Positions 1 to 10,472 are shown, numbered from the stretch's first letter. The stretch: 64,000 nt of DNA from Sordaria brevicollis (GCA_033439795.1 JAUTDP010000006.1:2728001-2792000), one strand, 5' to 3'. Notes: generated by a model not told the origin, from the sequence alone. Numbers and translations are program-made.

Positions 1-1801
1 TATAAAAGATTAAATAAATACCCTTTACGGATTTAAATTAAATTATATTATAGCCGGTATATTAAGGGTATTTAGGAATTTTTTATTATTTATATTAATT
101 CGAAATAGGGTATATATTAATAATAATTATAATATATAAAAAGGCTCCCGAAATAAATATATTAAGGATTAAGTTTCCTATATTATTATATAACGCGTTT
201 CGTTTTAATATTTAATTCGCAATTTAATAAAATTAGGTAATTATAAATATAAAATATTTTTTAACCCGGGGGTTATATTAAGGATGAATTTAAATTTAAT
301 ATATTAATATCTTTTTATTTCGGGGCGGATTTTAATATTCGAAATATTAACGGCGGCGGTAATTTAATTACGCTTTTCTAATTCGGGCTAAGTTTTAAAT
401 TTGGGTCCGGTATTAATTTTACGATTAATTGCGGTAAAATAACGTCGAATTCCTATAAAAAACGAAATTAAATACTTCTCCGATTCGAATTAGGTATTAA
501 TTTAAAAATTAATATCGGTAAAAAGACGACGACTTCCTATAGGAAATAAAGTCTAATATTTTTTTAATTCGGTTCGAATTTTAATTTAATAATTAACGTT
601 AGTAAAAGAATATTAAATTCTTAAAGGAAATAAAGTTCGATACCTTTTTATTTAAATTTTAATTGCTTATAGTAAATTAAATATAAATTTATCGCTTAAA
701 ATAGTATAAGGGTCGTCTTTATCGGTTTTTAAGCCGGCGTTTATTTCGCTTTTAAAAGTAGAAATATTTATTTTATTTAAAGAAGGTAACGGGTTATAGG
801 GGTAATATAAATTGGAATTTAATATAAGTAAATATTATAAATTTATAATAATTGCGTATTTTATATATAATATTTAATTTTATATATATTCGGGTTTTAA
901 AACGTCGTAATAAAAAAAAACGAAGTAATTACTAAATTTATAATTGGGTTTTATACTATCGTTATTATTTTGGGAAAATAAATCGTTTTAATTATTAAAT
1001 TAATTAAAAGAATTTTAAATATTAAGCGTAAGTAGGACGAATTTTTATATTTATTATAATTCGATTTAGGGAAATATAATAAGGGATTAATCGTTTTAAA
1101 TAAATTTAATAATTTATTTAAAAAAGCTTTTAAAGATATAATAATTTAAACTTTAATAAATTAAATATAGGAATAATATTATTAACCGTTTTATAATTCG
1201 AATCGATATTAATAATATTAATTCGGTATTTAAAAATTATAATAAAGAGTCGATAACCGCTTTAAATTATCTTTTTGAATTATTTAACGCGATTCGGTAT
1301 TATAACGTTGCCGGATTCGTATAAATAAAGTCCGATATATATTAAAAGTCCTATTAGATTATAGGGTTTTTAGGGTTGAATATAAGTATTAATAATTAAT
1401 AAAATAGGATGAAAAATAATAACGACGCGAAATGGGGCTAAGTTAAGGCGTTAAAAGACTCTTCGGGTTGGGTATCCGCTGCGAAGTTTCTAAAAGAAAG
1501 GAAGAATATTAATAATTAAAATTATTATTAGGTATTATTTATTAAATAGTATAAATTTATAATGTAAAATCCTTAATAAATTGGATAATTATAGAATACG
1601 ATAATTAATTTAGGAGAGAGATCGAATCGAGGCTCGACTTTTCGGCTATTTATTTATATATAGGAGTTAATTCGGGTTGTCCCTAACCCGACTCTTACGA
1701 TACCTAAAGGAGAAGGTGAGTCTACGACCGATTTGATATCGAGTCGTAGTTCGTTTCGACCTATTTCCTTCTTCCCTTCACACCTAGTTTTTTCAAAGTG
1801 A
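1..1801. repeat. RIP-degraded AT-rich repeat DNA
   Basis: This stretch is extremely A+T-rich, dense in TA dinucleotides and almost free of CpA/TpG, with no open frame of useful length. That pattern is the known signature of repeat-induced point mutation acting on old repeats in Neurospora-type fungi. I cannot tell which transposon it came from. The part from about 1610 to 1780 is less AT-rich and may be a separate, less mutated fragment. Confidence 0.75.
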
Positions 1802-1951
1802 TAACTGTTATATAAATTTCCCTATTTTAGCGGTAAATTTAACTATTCTGTATGGTCACGAACATAGTTAACTACACTGACCAATTATCCCCTTCCCCGT
1901 TAAATCTCGTAATAATTTTATAGTATTTAACACAAACTGTAGTAAATTTAT
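1802..1951 (+). repeat. Left terminal inverted repeat of outer element
   Basis: This is the inverted partner of 7388-7549, about 150 bp long, with two well-conserved blocks and a weaker centre. It is followed at once by the hexanucleotide microsatellite. Confidence 0.5.
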
Positions 1952-1959
1952 TTCCCCTA

Positions 1960-2042
1960 CTCCCTCTCCCTCTCCCTCTCCCTCTCCCTCTCCCTCTCCC
2001 TCTCCCTCTCCCTCTCCCTCTCCCTCTCCCTCTCCCTCTCCC
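1960..2042 (+). repeat. (CCCTCT)n microsatellite
   Basis: About 14 nearly perfect tandem copies of the hexamer CCCTCT lie between the outer element's left arm and the inner element. The strand is purely pyrimidine. Because the tract keeps its cytosines inside an otherwise C-depleted island, it either arose after RIP or lacks the CpA context that RIP prefers. Confidence 0.95.
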
Positions 2043-2107
2043 TTACGTATTCGTAAGGATAGGAGGTATACAAATGGGAGGTATAGGAAGGTCCTAGTAT
2101 ATTGAAA

Positions 2108-4082
2108 GATAGTGCCTAGTGCAACGTATAAAGTTTAATTTGCGAAACTTTCGGAAAAAATTTGACTAAGTTAGCGCAATGTTTCAATACATTAGAATCC
2201 TCAAATTTAGCGGGTAAAAACGGGGTTTTCAATGTCAAGTATCATATAATTAGCCTAGTAGGCCCCTACTAAGAACTAGGTGTATATAGGTTTTAGGTGG
2301 GTATATGTAGGCTTCCCTAATATTAACTATAATAATTGTCTGTTCCACTTAATCTATAGTGCCTTCTTAACTTACATCCGAGTTAAACCCCTTATATTCT
2401 ATTAATCTACTATTTAATCGTACCGTGCTCATCGTAGTAGAAATAATCGACACCGTTGCGAAATTCGGCCTTAAGTTTACGGCGCCTATAAATTATCGAA
2501 AGCGCGTACCGAGTTTATTTGGGGATCGAGTATACGATATACTCCGCGGTTAGTTTAACGAAGTTAGTAGATAATTCCGGCCGTTAATTTAGGGTCGGGA
2601 TTGGATTAAACGTTTTATTTGTCGCCTCCATCGAATTCGTGTGAACGGGTAAAAAGATTAATCTATTAAACCGAGTCTACGTAAAGCTCTTTGTTGTAAT
2701 AGTAGTGCCAAACCTCGTACTAAGGTATATAGACTATATATTCCTCTAATGTAATAAGTATTTTATTGTAGGATTTACTAGTGTATTTTACATCGCGACT
2801 TATAAGATACGAGTAGCGCAAGATAGCTTAGTAAGAGAATACTTTAATTAAAAAGTCGTTTGGATAGCGGCGCTTTAATTTATTAATCCAAATAACGATG
2901 TTAAGAATAATTATCCCCTAGTCGATATTTTAAAGTAGTATAGCGCCGACGTCTATTGCCCTAATATAGAGTTTGTTGTTGCGAGACGGGTATTTAGTAG
3001 CCGTCTAGTCTAACTTAGGTAGTTTTTCTAATCTATTCACTTAGAGTAAGGAGCCCGCTTTCAAGGTGACTAAACGGCTTACCGAGGACTAAGCCGATCC
3101 CCGACTTTGCCGCTGAAATTGAGCGCACTTTGAAAAGAGACTTGAATTAGTATGAGATAGAAGGTATTATATGGGTTATATCTTAGAACCGTGGCGTATT
3201 TAGTTAATTGATGCTTAACTACTTCTTTAATACAGCTAGCGATGCAATCGTCGCTATAATAGAATATGGAGCTGGGATACTTAATATCGGCGGATCGGCC
3301 TAGATATCGCTATCGCGGCCGGTATTATTAGGCGTCCGATTTACTACTTAATATTTAAGGCGGCCTCCCACACCTTCGTTACGCTCCCTTACCTTAATAA
3401 GGAGCGCTAAGTTTCGACCTTTTTCTTTATTTCGAAAAATAATTTTACAAGGCTTCTAACCTTAGATAGAACCTCGTTTCCTACCGACGATAGTTTATAT
3501 TGTAAGGACAATAAGTTATTTAGTTAGAATTGATATTTTATAGGATGAAATTTACGTATTATAACCCTTCCTTTGGTTTAGTTCGACACCCTTCGAGTGG
3601 CGTCGAAGTATTAAAGCGGTCTCTAGGTATTTAAGATAGAATTTTTTCTAGAGTTGGTGTAGTTCTAACACCGCTTCGAAGTTTTACTCGCTTTTATTGG
3701 GCGAATTAGCGATTATTCGCGCGAATACCGCTAACGTCGGGCCGTTGTTAACACCTATGCAAAGGCTAAGTGATAACGCCGAAATTAAGTCGCGATACGA
3801 AGCGTTGTTTTGTGTAATTACTAGCTTGGGCTTCGTCGAGTTACGGCCACTACCGTTCGTAGTAGTTACATTACCCGAAGGCCCCATTTCCCTACATATA
3901 CCCACCCTCCCTAAGGAACTCTATAAAACAGCGGGGCTCTAGTTGTATATTACTTGTTATTGTAAAACCCGTTTTTACCCGCTAAATTTCGAGATTCTAA
4001 TATATTAAAATATTATACTAATACTATTAATTTTTTTTCGTATTTCGAAATTTAATACTTTATACGTTTATACTACCACTTT
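2108..4082. mobile_element. Inner DNA-transposon-like element with about 200-bp inverted repeats
   Basis: Positions 2108-2317 are repeated in inverted orientation at 3888-4082. Shared blocks include ACCCGCTAAATTT, ATTCTAAT, ACTTTATACGTT and CTACATATACCCACC in the same order. The left arm keeps more C and G than the right arm. The body (about 2320-3880) is less AT-rich than its surroundings, so the element is probably younger than its host element. In one frame around 2430-2700 a broken reading contains DWIKRFI, which recalls the DNA-binding region of pogo/Fot1-type transposases, and the total length of about 2.0 kb would suit that group. This assignment is tentative. No clear target duplication was found. 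Confidence 0.55.
2430..3560 (+). pseudogene. Possible decayed transposase reading
   Basis: One forward frame stays protein-like across this stretch but carries many stop codons. Fragments include KFGLKFTAP, DWIKRFI and AAEIERTLKRDL. The middle fragment resembles the helix-turn-helix region of pogo/CENP-B-type transposases, and its placement inside inverted repeats fits a transposase gene destroyed by RIP. It cannot encode a working protein as it stands. The similarity is by eye only and could be coincidental. Confidence 0.25.
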
Positions 4083-5786
4083 ACCTCCTTATTTTATACT
4101 ATATACTATATACTACTTATTAATACGCAAAATATTCCTAATGTACGTAATATTATTAAAATTAATTAATTTCGATCGTATTTAATTGTTTTATTCCTTA
4201 TTAATAAATTTAAATATTTATTTTGTAAATTCCCCGCTATCGTTATCGCGATTCTATTTCTTTATCGTCGTCCTCTTTTTCTAGTAAATCGGTCGTATTA
4301 TCGGCTACTTTTATTAGCGACGCCTCTTTCGATAAAATAATCGAGTAAATTATACCCGCTAGCGACCTTATTTTTAGTATATAATTTTAGGAAAGTTATA
4401 ATTTTGCGTAGGAATAGGTTATTAAACTTTATTATTGTTATCGGTTTGGCTTTATTTCTATAAGGATTAATACTTTTAATAAGAGTTCTATTATATAGAA
4501 GAACGGATATCGAAGTTTTTAAAAGGTTACGCTTATATACGACTTCGCTAAATATAAAAAGGAATAGTTAAAAAATTTATACAAGAGGAGGAATACTAAA
4601 AGTAAGAAAACGGTAGATTGCCCGTTTTAAATAATTATATAATTATTTAAAATTAATAATTATAATTATATTATTAGGGTAAAGAACTTTATTTATAAAA
4701 GTTACCCTCCTTTTTACTATTTAGGGGCGTATTTAATTTTTTATTCTAAATTTATAACCGATAAATATTATAATTATTTCGAAAACCTTTTCTTTTAACA
4801 AATAAAAGTTATTTGTAATATTTATACCCTTTTTAAACGTTGGTACCCTAAGGTATTATTTATATATAAAGACTTTGAAAATATACGATAAAAATTACGG
4901 AAATTGGAGCGTAAAGGATATTAAAATACGTAAACGTTTATTAAATAGTTCGAGATTAACGAATTTATTATAATTAAATACTTCGAATTTAACCCGGATA
5001 ATAAGGAAGTTAATAAAGAAGATAAACCTAACGTTAATAAAATAGAGGGAACGATCCTATAATATGCGTTTTAGGTTATTAAATTTTAAACTAAAATATA
5101 AAAGCGTTATTTATATTATTTAATTATCGATATTACGTATAAAATTAATCGGTATTATATATTAATTATATAGGGTATTATTATTACTTTAAAAAAGATT
5201 TCTTTCCCTATTTTTTAAGTAATTATTAATAACGAAAGGGACGAAGGGTTTTCTTAATTAATTGAATATATTAAAAAAATTATCGAAGAGTTTAGTATAT
5301 CCCCCCCCTGTATTATTATTATTAATAGCGATTCCTAATTAATTAAGGTAATCGATTATATATTTCCCGACGTCTAACGTTAATAATACGTATAGTATAT
5401 TAATTATAACGTCGTTAAATATTTGAAGGATAATTGGGTACGTATAGAATAAACCGACGAAGAGGATAAGTAAATGCCTAATAATAAGTTTAATAAGGAG
5501 GATAATAATAATAATTCTAATAAAAGTGAGGTAGTTCGCGAGTAATTATAACGCGAAATTATAAATTAGCGCGATTATAATAATATTAATAGATTGCGGC
5601 GTATATATAAAAAGGTTAAAATAATTATTCGAACGTAGGTTAGCTTTAATTTGCTCTTTATTAAAGTAGTTAATATAAAGGTAGGGCTATTTTATTTATA
5701 ATAATATATAATTTACGCCCCGTTGGTAACGGAATTTGAAAAAGCCTAATTACTCCTCTATTTATAATTTAATAAAATATAGGAAA
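4083..5786. repeat. RIP-degraded interior of the outer element, left part
   Basis: The DNA is strongly AT-rich with no usable open frame. It lies between the inner inverted-repeat element and the miniature LTR element, and it resumes at 6262 after the 5-bp target duplication. Purine-rich runs suggest a former coding strand, but nothing can be translated with confidence. Confidence 0.55.
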
Positions 5787-5916
5787 TGTGACGGTACGAC
5801 CGCCGTCGCAACTATATAAACTACTTTGAGCGACTGAATTACTAGCTTCGGTTACTTGTATCCTTTTGTCGGGAAACATAGGGGTTTGGTGTAGTGGTCT
5901 ATGCCACGCCGTGATA
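5787..5916 (+). repeat. 5' LTR of the TRIM-like element
   Basis: The 130-bp repeat differs from its partner at about 13 positions, all of them transitions and most in CpA or TpG context. This is a RIP signature and shows the two copies were once identical. Confidence 0.8.
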
Positions 5917-5962
5917 CTTAACCGAAACTGCCTTAGTTGCGAGTTCGAACCTCGTAGTTGGA
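5880..5962 (+). other. tRNA-like segment with RNA polymerase III boxes
   Basis: TGGTGTAGTGG (5887-5897) fits the internal A box and GTTCGAACC (5943-5951) fits the B box exactly, about 46 nt apart as in a tRNA gene. The B box lies in a perfect five-pair T arm (GCGAG with CTCGT), and a T5 run follows near 5976. The acceptor stem does not pair, so this is a tRNA-derived sequence and not a functional tRNA. It spans the junction of the 5' LTR and the interior of the miniature element. Confidence 0.45.
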
Positions 5963-6120
5963 AAAATCTTTCGGGGTTTTTCGGGTACCATTATATAGGT
6001 TCTTCTTAGCTTTTAATTGAGAGCTCACGAACAATGTTCGCTCGACTTCCGAGGAACCGTCGCAGGCTGGTACGGTGTCCGATGGGAGGGGGTCGAGGTT
6101 CGGGACGAACTTCTTAATGT

Positions 6121-6131
6121 GAGGGGGGGAA
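6121..6131 (+). other. Polypurine tract of the TRIM-like element
   Basis: An uninterrupted run of 11 purines ends exactly where the second LTR begins. This is the usual position of the primer for plus-strand synthesis in LTR retrotransposons. Confidence 0.7.
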
Positions 6132-6261
6132 TGTGACGGCACGACCGCCGTCGCAACTATATAAACCACTTTGAGCGACCGAATTACTAGCTTCGGTTAT
6201 TTGTATCCTTTTGTCGGGAAATACGGGGGTTTGGTATAGTAGTCTATACTACGCCGTAATA
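6132..6261 (+). repeat. 3' LTR of the TRIM-like element
   Basis: This is the partner of 5787-5916 with the same length and termini. It carries its own set of G-to-A and C-to-T changes, so both copies were hit by RIP independently. Confidence 0.8.
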
Positions 6262-7387
6262 GGAAATTATTATCGATTAAATTATTAACGAATTAATATT
6301 TTATAAAAGAAAGTAAATTAATTATTATACCCGCTTTTATTTTAATTTCGGGTAATAAATTACTTTATTTAATGAATTTAATAATAATTTATTAAAATTA
6401 TTCGGTCTATTAACGTACGGCGGTTTAGTCGATTTATATTACGCTATTGATTAATATTTCTTTCGTCGGTATATAATTTTCAAAGAGGTTTTCGCGGAAA
6501 TTATAACGCGTATATAAATAAATTAGATTAGCCAACTATAGGTTGGAAATACCCCTCTTTTTATTATTTCTTAAATATACGAATTATTTAATAATTAGTA
6601 CTAATAATTTAAATTTACCCTACCAATTAAGAGGGTCTTTAGTACTCCCTTCAAATTATATACTAATTAATTTCGAATTTAATATAACTTACCTTATACT
6701 TATAAAATAGCGGAGAGGAAGGAAGAAGGCCGTACGGTTTTAATTAATAAAGTAAATTACTACCTATTTTAGTTTATTAGTTAACGACGTATAAGGTTCC
6801 CCTCTTCTATTTTTTTCTTTATTCCGAGCTTCCCTATATTAATTTGCGTAATAGGATATAGAGGATAAGTATTTACGACTTCGATTAGCCGTTAAGGGTA
6901 TACCTAAAGGACGACTACTAAAATAAAGTAATTTATTTAGTAACGAGGCTATTCTATTAGGAGAATTAACCGGAGGGGTTACCCAAAATAATAAAGCTAA
7001 AAAGATTAAAATTAAAAAGGTAAAGGCTCCCCGTAGTAAATTTAAAAATATAACGCCTATTAAGGCCTTAATACGTCGTAATTATTCTTAGTACGAATTT
7101 AGGGAGAATATTAAATAGATAGATACTAAGGATATTATTACTTAAAGTAAAATTCGTAATTATATTAAGGTTATTAATAAAGAAGTAAATAAAAAAGTAA
7201 ATAAAGAGGCGGTATAATATTAAATAATTAAAATTTAAGAAATAGAATAAAGGGAGAAGGAAATAGCGTAAATAGAGGAGGGGGGGTAGGCGGCGCCTAT
7301 TAAAATATTATTTACAATCTTAACGCTTATTACCCTTAATAATAAATATAATAATATAAGTAGGGTAAAGTAGTAAAGTCCTTAATC
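6262..7387. repeat. RIP-degraded interior of the outer element, right part
   Basis: AT-rich decayed repeat DNA that continues the host element interrupted by the miniature LTR element. Protein-like but broken stretches on the plus strand (about 6890-7320) are rich in Lys and Glu codons, and no domain is recognisable. Confidence 0.5.
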
Positions 7388-7549
7388 GATTTGCTATAGA
7401 TTACGTTAAATACTATGGAAATATTATGAAATTTGGTAGAAATGCGCGTGTTGGGATTCTAGGTTACATAAGTAGGTGATTCAAATGTTTATAATTATAC
7501 GAAACGGTTAAATTTACCGCTAAAACAGGGATTTTTACATAACGGCTAA
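7388..7549 (-). repeat. Right terminal inverted repeat of outer element
   Basis: Inverted partner of 1802-1951. It marks the right edge of the RIP island, because base composition returns to normal within a few hundred bases. Confidence 0.5.
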
Positions 7550-8550
7550 CATGTGGGGAGGGTAGGTGTAAATAGGGAAATGGGTAGGTGCGCCTAGGGT
7601 TCCTCTTTTTTTTTTAAATTGTCAACGAGGTCAAATATATAACCGAGCAAATAAGTCTAATGTAAGTTAGAATGCTTACATTGATCGTAATTTGCGTGGT
7701 TAGGCGGGTGACAGCGGGCAGTTGAACTGTGATGTCGTCGTTATAATCGATAGAGGGGGGGGGATAAGTAGGATATAGTGGTCAGGGTGGGAACTGGAGA
7801 GAGAGAAGGGGGGGGAGGGGGGGGGGGTTATTTAGTGTTGTTTGTATGGGCAGGAAAGTGGCCAAAGTTCGATGTCCATCAGAGGTGCGAATCAGGTTGG
7901 CCTTTGGTGGAAGAAAACGTGAGATGAAACATAGCTCTGTGGAACAGTCGCCGTTTGCTAAACCACTCCGACACCAAAATTCTGTTCTATTAGGTATGTA
8001 ATATTATTCTCGATCACTCTAACTCGCGTTTGACTGCTTGCCGCCATTCAAGATCCGACATGAGATCAAATTCATTCCATCAGTGTAACATCTCGCTCGG
8101 TTCTCCTTGCCTCAGAGGTCGGTAGGTGTCAGCACCCGCAGCAACCCTCTCTAAAATTAGAGTCGTTGATGAGTTTCCGCTTTGTCGTCCCATTATAGCC
8201 CCGGCCCCTTTTCCTCCCACCTTGTTAACTGTAAACTATTCCGCAATTTCGCAACACTGTATTATCCCTCCCCACACCGACTCCATCTTCCCGCCTAATT
8301 ATCGCTTTGTTTACTGGCGCCCTAGTAGTCGACGTCTTCAAACGCTACCAGACCCAGCGTGTCCAGCTGAGCGAGCGACAGGCTGTGTTCGCGTCGAGCT
8401 TTCTCGATCCGTGTGATGTGGCATAATGCCAAACAGTTTCTCACGCCCTCGGTCCAAAACCCCCCTCAAGTAATCCTCACTTAAGCCAGCCAGTGTACGG
8501 GGCTCTGGTTCCTGGCCCAGTGTGTCCAAACGCGCGACGAGTGGCGCCCC
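7550..8550. other. Transition zone without a recognisable gene
   Basis: Composition rises from AT-rich to balanced. G-homopolymer runs occur at about 7757-7765 and 7810-7828. Short open frames exist but none looks like a gene. Confidence 0.5.
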
Positions 8551-9362
8551 CTATGTCCATGGCCCCTCGACGAACCTGTCCCTCTGTCTTGTCGAGTGTT
8601 GGTAGCGATCGCGTGGTATCCATACTAGTCGGTAGTTGCATGGGTTTGGAACCGGCGTTGGCATGTCTTTGGGTGCCAGGGACAGCCAGTGCGGTAGAGC
8701 CGATGCCGCGATGGCCGACTCATGCTCTGGTGTGTTTCTCTGTAAATGGATCGCGGTTCCAGTGGCTTGTAGTGGCACCTCGATGTGCGAGCCTAGATAC
8801 ACGCTAGGGACAATGAACCCCATCAAAGCCTCTTCTGAAACGGTTAGTAGATCATTCAGCAGCACCATCGTGTCTTCGTAGGGCTGGACTTGTCTGATAT
8901 TGTATTGGAGGAGATGGCGTTGTTGCGACGCACCATAGCCTCCGTCCACCTCATCGGGTCCATGTACTGATCACAGCGGAAGGTTTGGTGGAAAACCTCG
9001 AACCACGGCTAATAAGCCAGGAACTCTTCTGCCGTGACGGGTGGTTGGGTCTGGTGCTCTTCCAAAGACGCCTTAATATAAACCGTGAACCCGGGAAGCA
9101 GCGTTTGACGTTGCCATCGACTGACATGGTTCAAAATGTCTAGTCGACGCCTCTTGACGACGCGCTTGATGAAGATGACTGCGTCCAATGGTATATCTGT
9201 CATCGACGTTCGGAATAACGTCGCTCTGGTGCGGGGTGGTGCCACCAGTTCGTTATGATCTCGATTCCGTGTCGTCCAGTATTCTGACCACGATGCCTCG
9301 AGATCTCGCGTCGTTGTGCTGCTCTGTTTCTTGCACCTCCGCCTCGGGGCCGCCGTTCTCAA
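8551..9362 (-). pseudogene. Decayed protein-coding fragment, unrecognised
   Basis: Two adjoining minus-strand frames read like genuine protein. The first (9362-9009, 117 codons) contains SMTDIPLDAVIFIKRVVKRR and ends at a stop at 9009-9011. Beyond this stop the same frame continues with PWFEVFHQTFRCDQYMDPM. A second frame (8949-8551) reads QPYEDTMVLLNDLLTVSEE. A stop and a frame change therefore separate parts of one protein-like sequence. No intron clearly explains both. The location beside the RIP island suggests a relic gene or transposon fragment. I do not recognise the family. Confidence 0.3.
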
Positions 9363-9436
9363 TCGCTAGCTCGTTCCGACCGAGTCGGTCGCAGTGGGTG
9401 TTTCCATGGTGACGATGGGATTGGTGCACGCCGTCG

Positions 9437-9646
9437 TTATGTTCGAGGGTCGGAATGGAGTAGATGTCTGTTGCTGGTTCGTCGTAGCTGGCGCGATATT
9501 TGCCCTGTTTTTGTTTCGGGCCATTCTAGAGAGTAGAGTACGCTAGCACGGTCGTTGTATGTGTCAAGCTGACGCCTGGTCGCGTTTGCTGAACTCGTAG
9601 TTTCCGTCCTGCATGTTTTCCGTCCAACGCTCTTGCCCGCCTTTCG

Positions 9647-9677
<31 letters not shown>

Positions 9678-9850
9678 TAGACTTGGATCAAATCCATCCA
9701 TGTCCCATGATCCCATCCTCGTTCTTCAATCTCGAGCCAAGACAAGACATTGGATAGAAAGCCATCTGGATCATTTCCATCCGTATTCCATTCTCGCTCT
9801 TTGATCCCAAAAAGCATTAGACATTGGACAGAAAGTTGTCTAGACCCCAT
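9437..9850 (-). pseudogene. Repeat-containing reading frame, probably a relic
   Basis: A 137-codon minus-strand frame opens with repeats of 25 residues (FGIKEREWNTDG, LEIEERGWDHGT), runs through poly-glycine encoded by the C27 tract, and ends in basic, low-complexity sequence. The same frame upstream is closed by TGA inside an earlier repeat copy. I do not recognise a family. It may have belonged to the same former gene as the fragments at 8551-9362. Confidence 0.25.
9647..9673 (+). repeat. C27 homopolymer
   Basis: An uninterrupted run of 27 cytosines, read as a poly-glycine stretch in the minus-strand frame that covers it. The exact length is uncertain in any assembly. Confidence 0.9.
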
Positions 9851-10030
9851 TCCATCTGTATCTGATCATCGCTCTTTAATCTCGAAATGCATTAGACTTT
9901 GGATAGGAAGTCGTTTCCAACTATCTTCCATCCGTGTCCCGTTCTCGCTCTTTGATCTCAAACTAAACCAACATTGGAGAGAAGTGGTCTGGAACATATT
10001 CCATCTCTTACCCCTTCTCGCTCTTTGATC
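9680..10030 (-). repeat. 75-bp tandem repeat, four to five diverged copies
   Basis: The landmark TCGCTCTTTGAT (or close variants) recurs at 9719, 9794, 9869, 9944 and 10018, giving spacings of 75, 75, 75 and 74 bp. Each unit also carries CATTGGA and TTCCATC landmarks. On the minus strand the unit is 25 codons and reads as repeats of the type IKERxWxTDG. Two and a half units are open in the frame 9437-9850, and an upstream unit has a stop and one copy a 1-bp loss. The divergence suggests an old coding repeat now decaying, although a non-coding minisatellite is possible. Confidence 0.75.
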
Positions 10031-10289
10031 CAGTCACTAATGTTTGACATCGCCAAAAAGTATCATTCAGTGTCTAGTACCAACGACCACAATCACTTCG
10101 CCAACCCGCTTCAAGTCAAGACCAAGCTTAAAGCAATCCTTCAACCAACTCTTCACCACAACCGAGCCCAATGCTCCCTTTGTACCACCAACCTCCTCCT
10201 CCAAACCAGTCCGACCAACCAGCTATTAGCCAAAGTTCCCCCCAACCGCCCCCTCCTCACCACCTATCTACCCCCTCCTCATCATCCTC

Positions 10290-10472
10290 TTCAAAACCGA
10301 ACGCTTCTCCCAAGAGTCCCTCAAGCATCGCGACTTCGAACACGCACAGCATTTCAAGCTCGAACAAACTGGCAAAATATTCCGCAAATGGGCAAGAAAG
10401 AACATCTCCCACCTCAGAGAAACCGCTCGCAACCTGGAATATGAAAGCGAGGTGCATGACCCGAGGTATTAG
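10290..10472 (+). pseudogene. Helical, basic protein-like fragment
   Basis: One plus frame reads FKTERFSQESLKHRDF, then KWARKNISHLRETARN, and stops at 10470-10472. The residue pattern is that of a real amphipathic helical protein, while the surrounding frames are Pro/Ser-rich low complexity. It may be an exon of an uncharacterised gene that continues to about 11,000, or a relic. Confidence 0.25.

Larger units (their letters stand above)
5787..6261 (+). mobile_element. Miniature LTR retrotransposon (TRIM-like), 475 bp
   Basis: Two direct repeats of 130 bp, 5787-5916 and 6132-6261, begin TGTGACGG and end CCGTGATA and CCGTAATA. Allowing one RIP change, these are TG...CA ends with short inverted termini. 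The interior is only 215 bp and encodes no protein. The purine tract GAGGGGGGGAA sits directly before the second repeat, where a polypurine tract belongs. The 5-mer GGAAA lies immediately outside both ends (5782-5786 and 6262-6266), a perfect target-site duplication. A TATATAAA box occurs in each LTR. This is the anatomy of a terminal-repeat retrotransposon in miniature, mobilised by another element's enzymes. No conventional TGG-type primer-binding site follows the first LTR. Confidence 0.8.
1802..7549. mobile_element. Outer degraded element with long terminal inverted repeats
   Basis: The left segment 1802-1951 reads, in reverse complement, like the right segment 7388-7549. Two blocks match well: one built on GTTAAATTTACCGCTAAAA near 1815-1848 and 7508-7545, and one built on GTTAAATACTAT near 1925-1951 and 7388-7435. 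The middle of the arms is more diverged. Mismatches are mainly transitions, as expected from RIP. About 3.3 kb would remain if the two nested insertions were removed. No transposase can be read, so the superfamily is unknown. An alternative is two related solo ends that are inverted by chance. Confidence 0.5.

Noticed and set aside
1960..2042. CRISPR-like or telomeric array
   Set aside because: It is a simple CCCTCT hexamer microsatellite without spacers, and it is not the telomere unit CCCTAA.
3697..3942. 81-codon frame inside the inner TIR element, with an opposite-strand frame of similar length
   Set aside because: It overlaps the inverted repeat, starts with TTG and resembles no protein; openness reflects lower RIP damage there.
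5880..5962. Functional tRNA gene
   Set aside because: A and B boxes and T arm are present, but the acceptor stem does not pair and the anticodon arm is poor.
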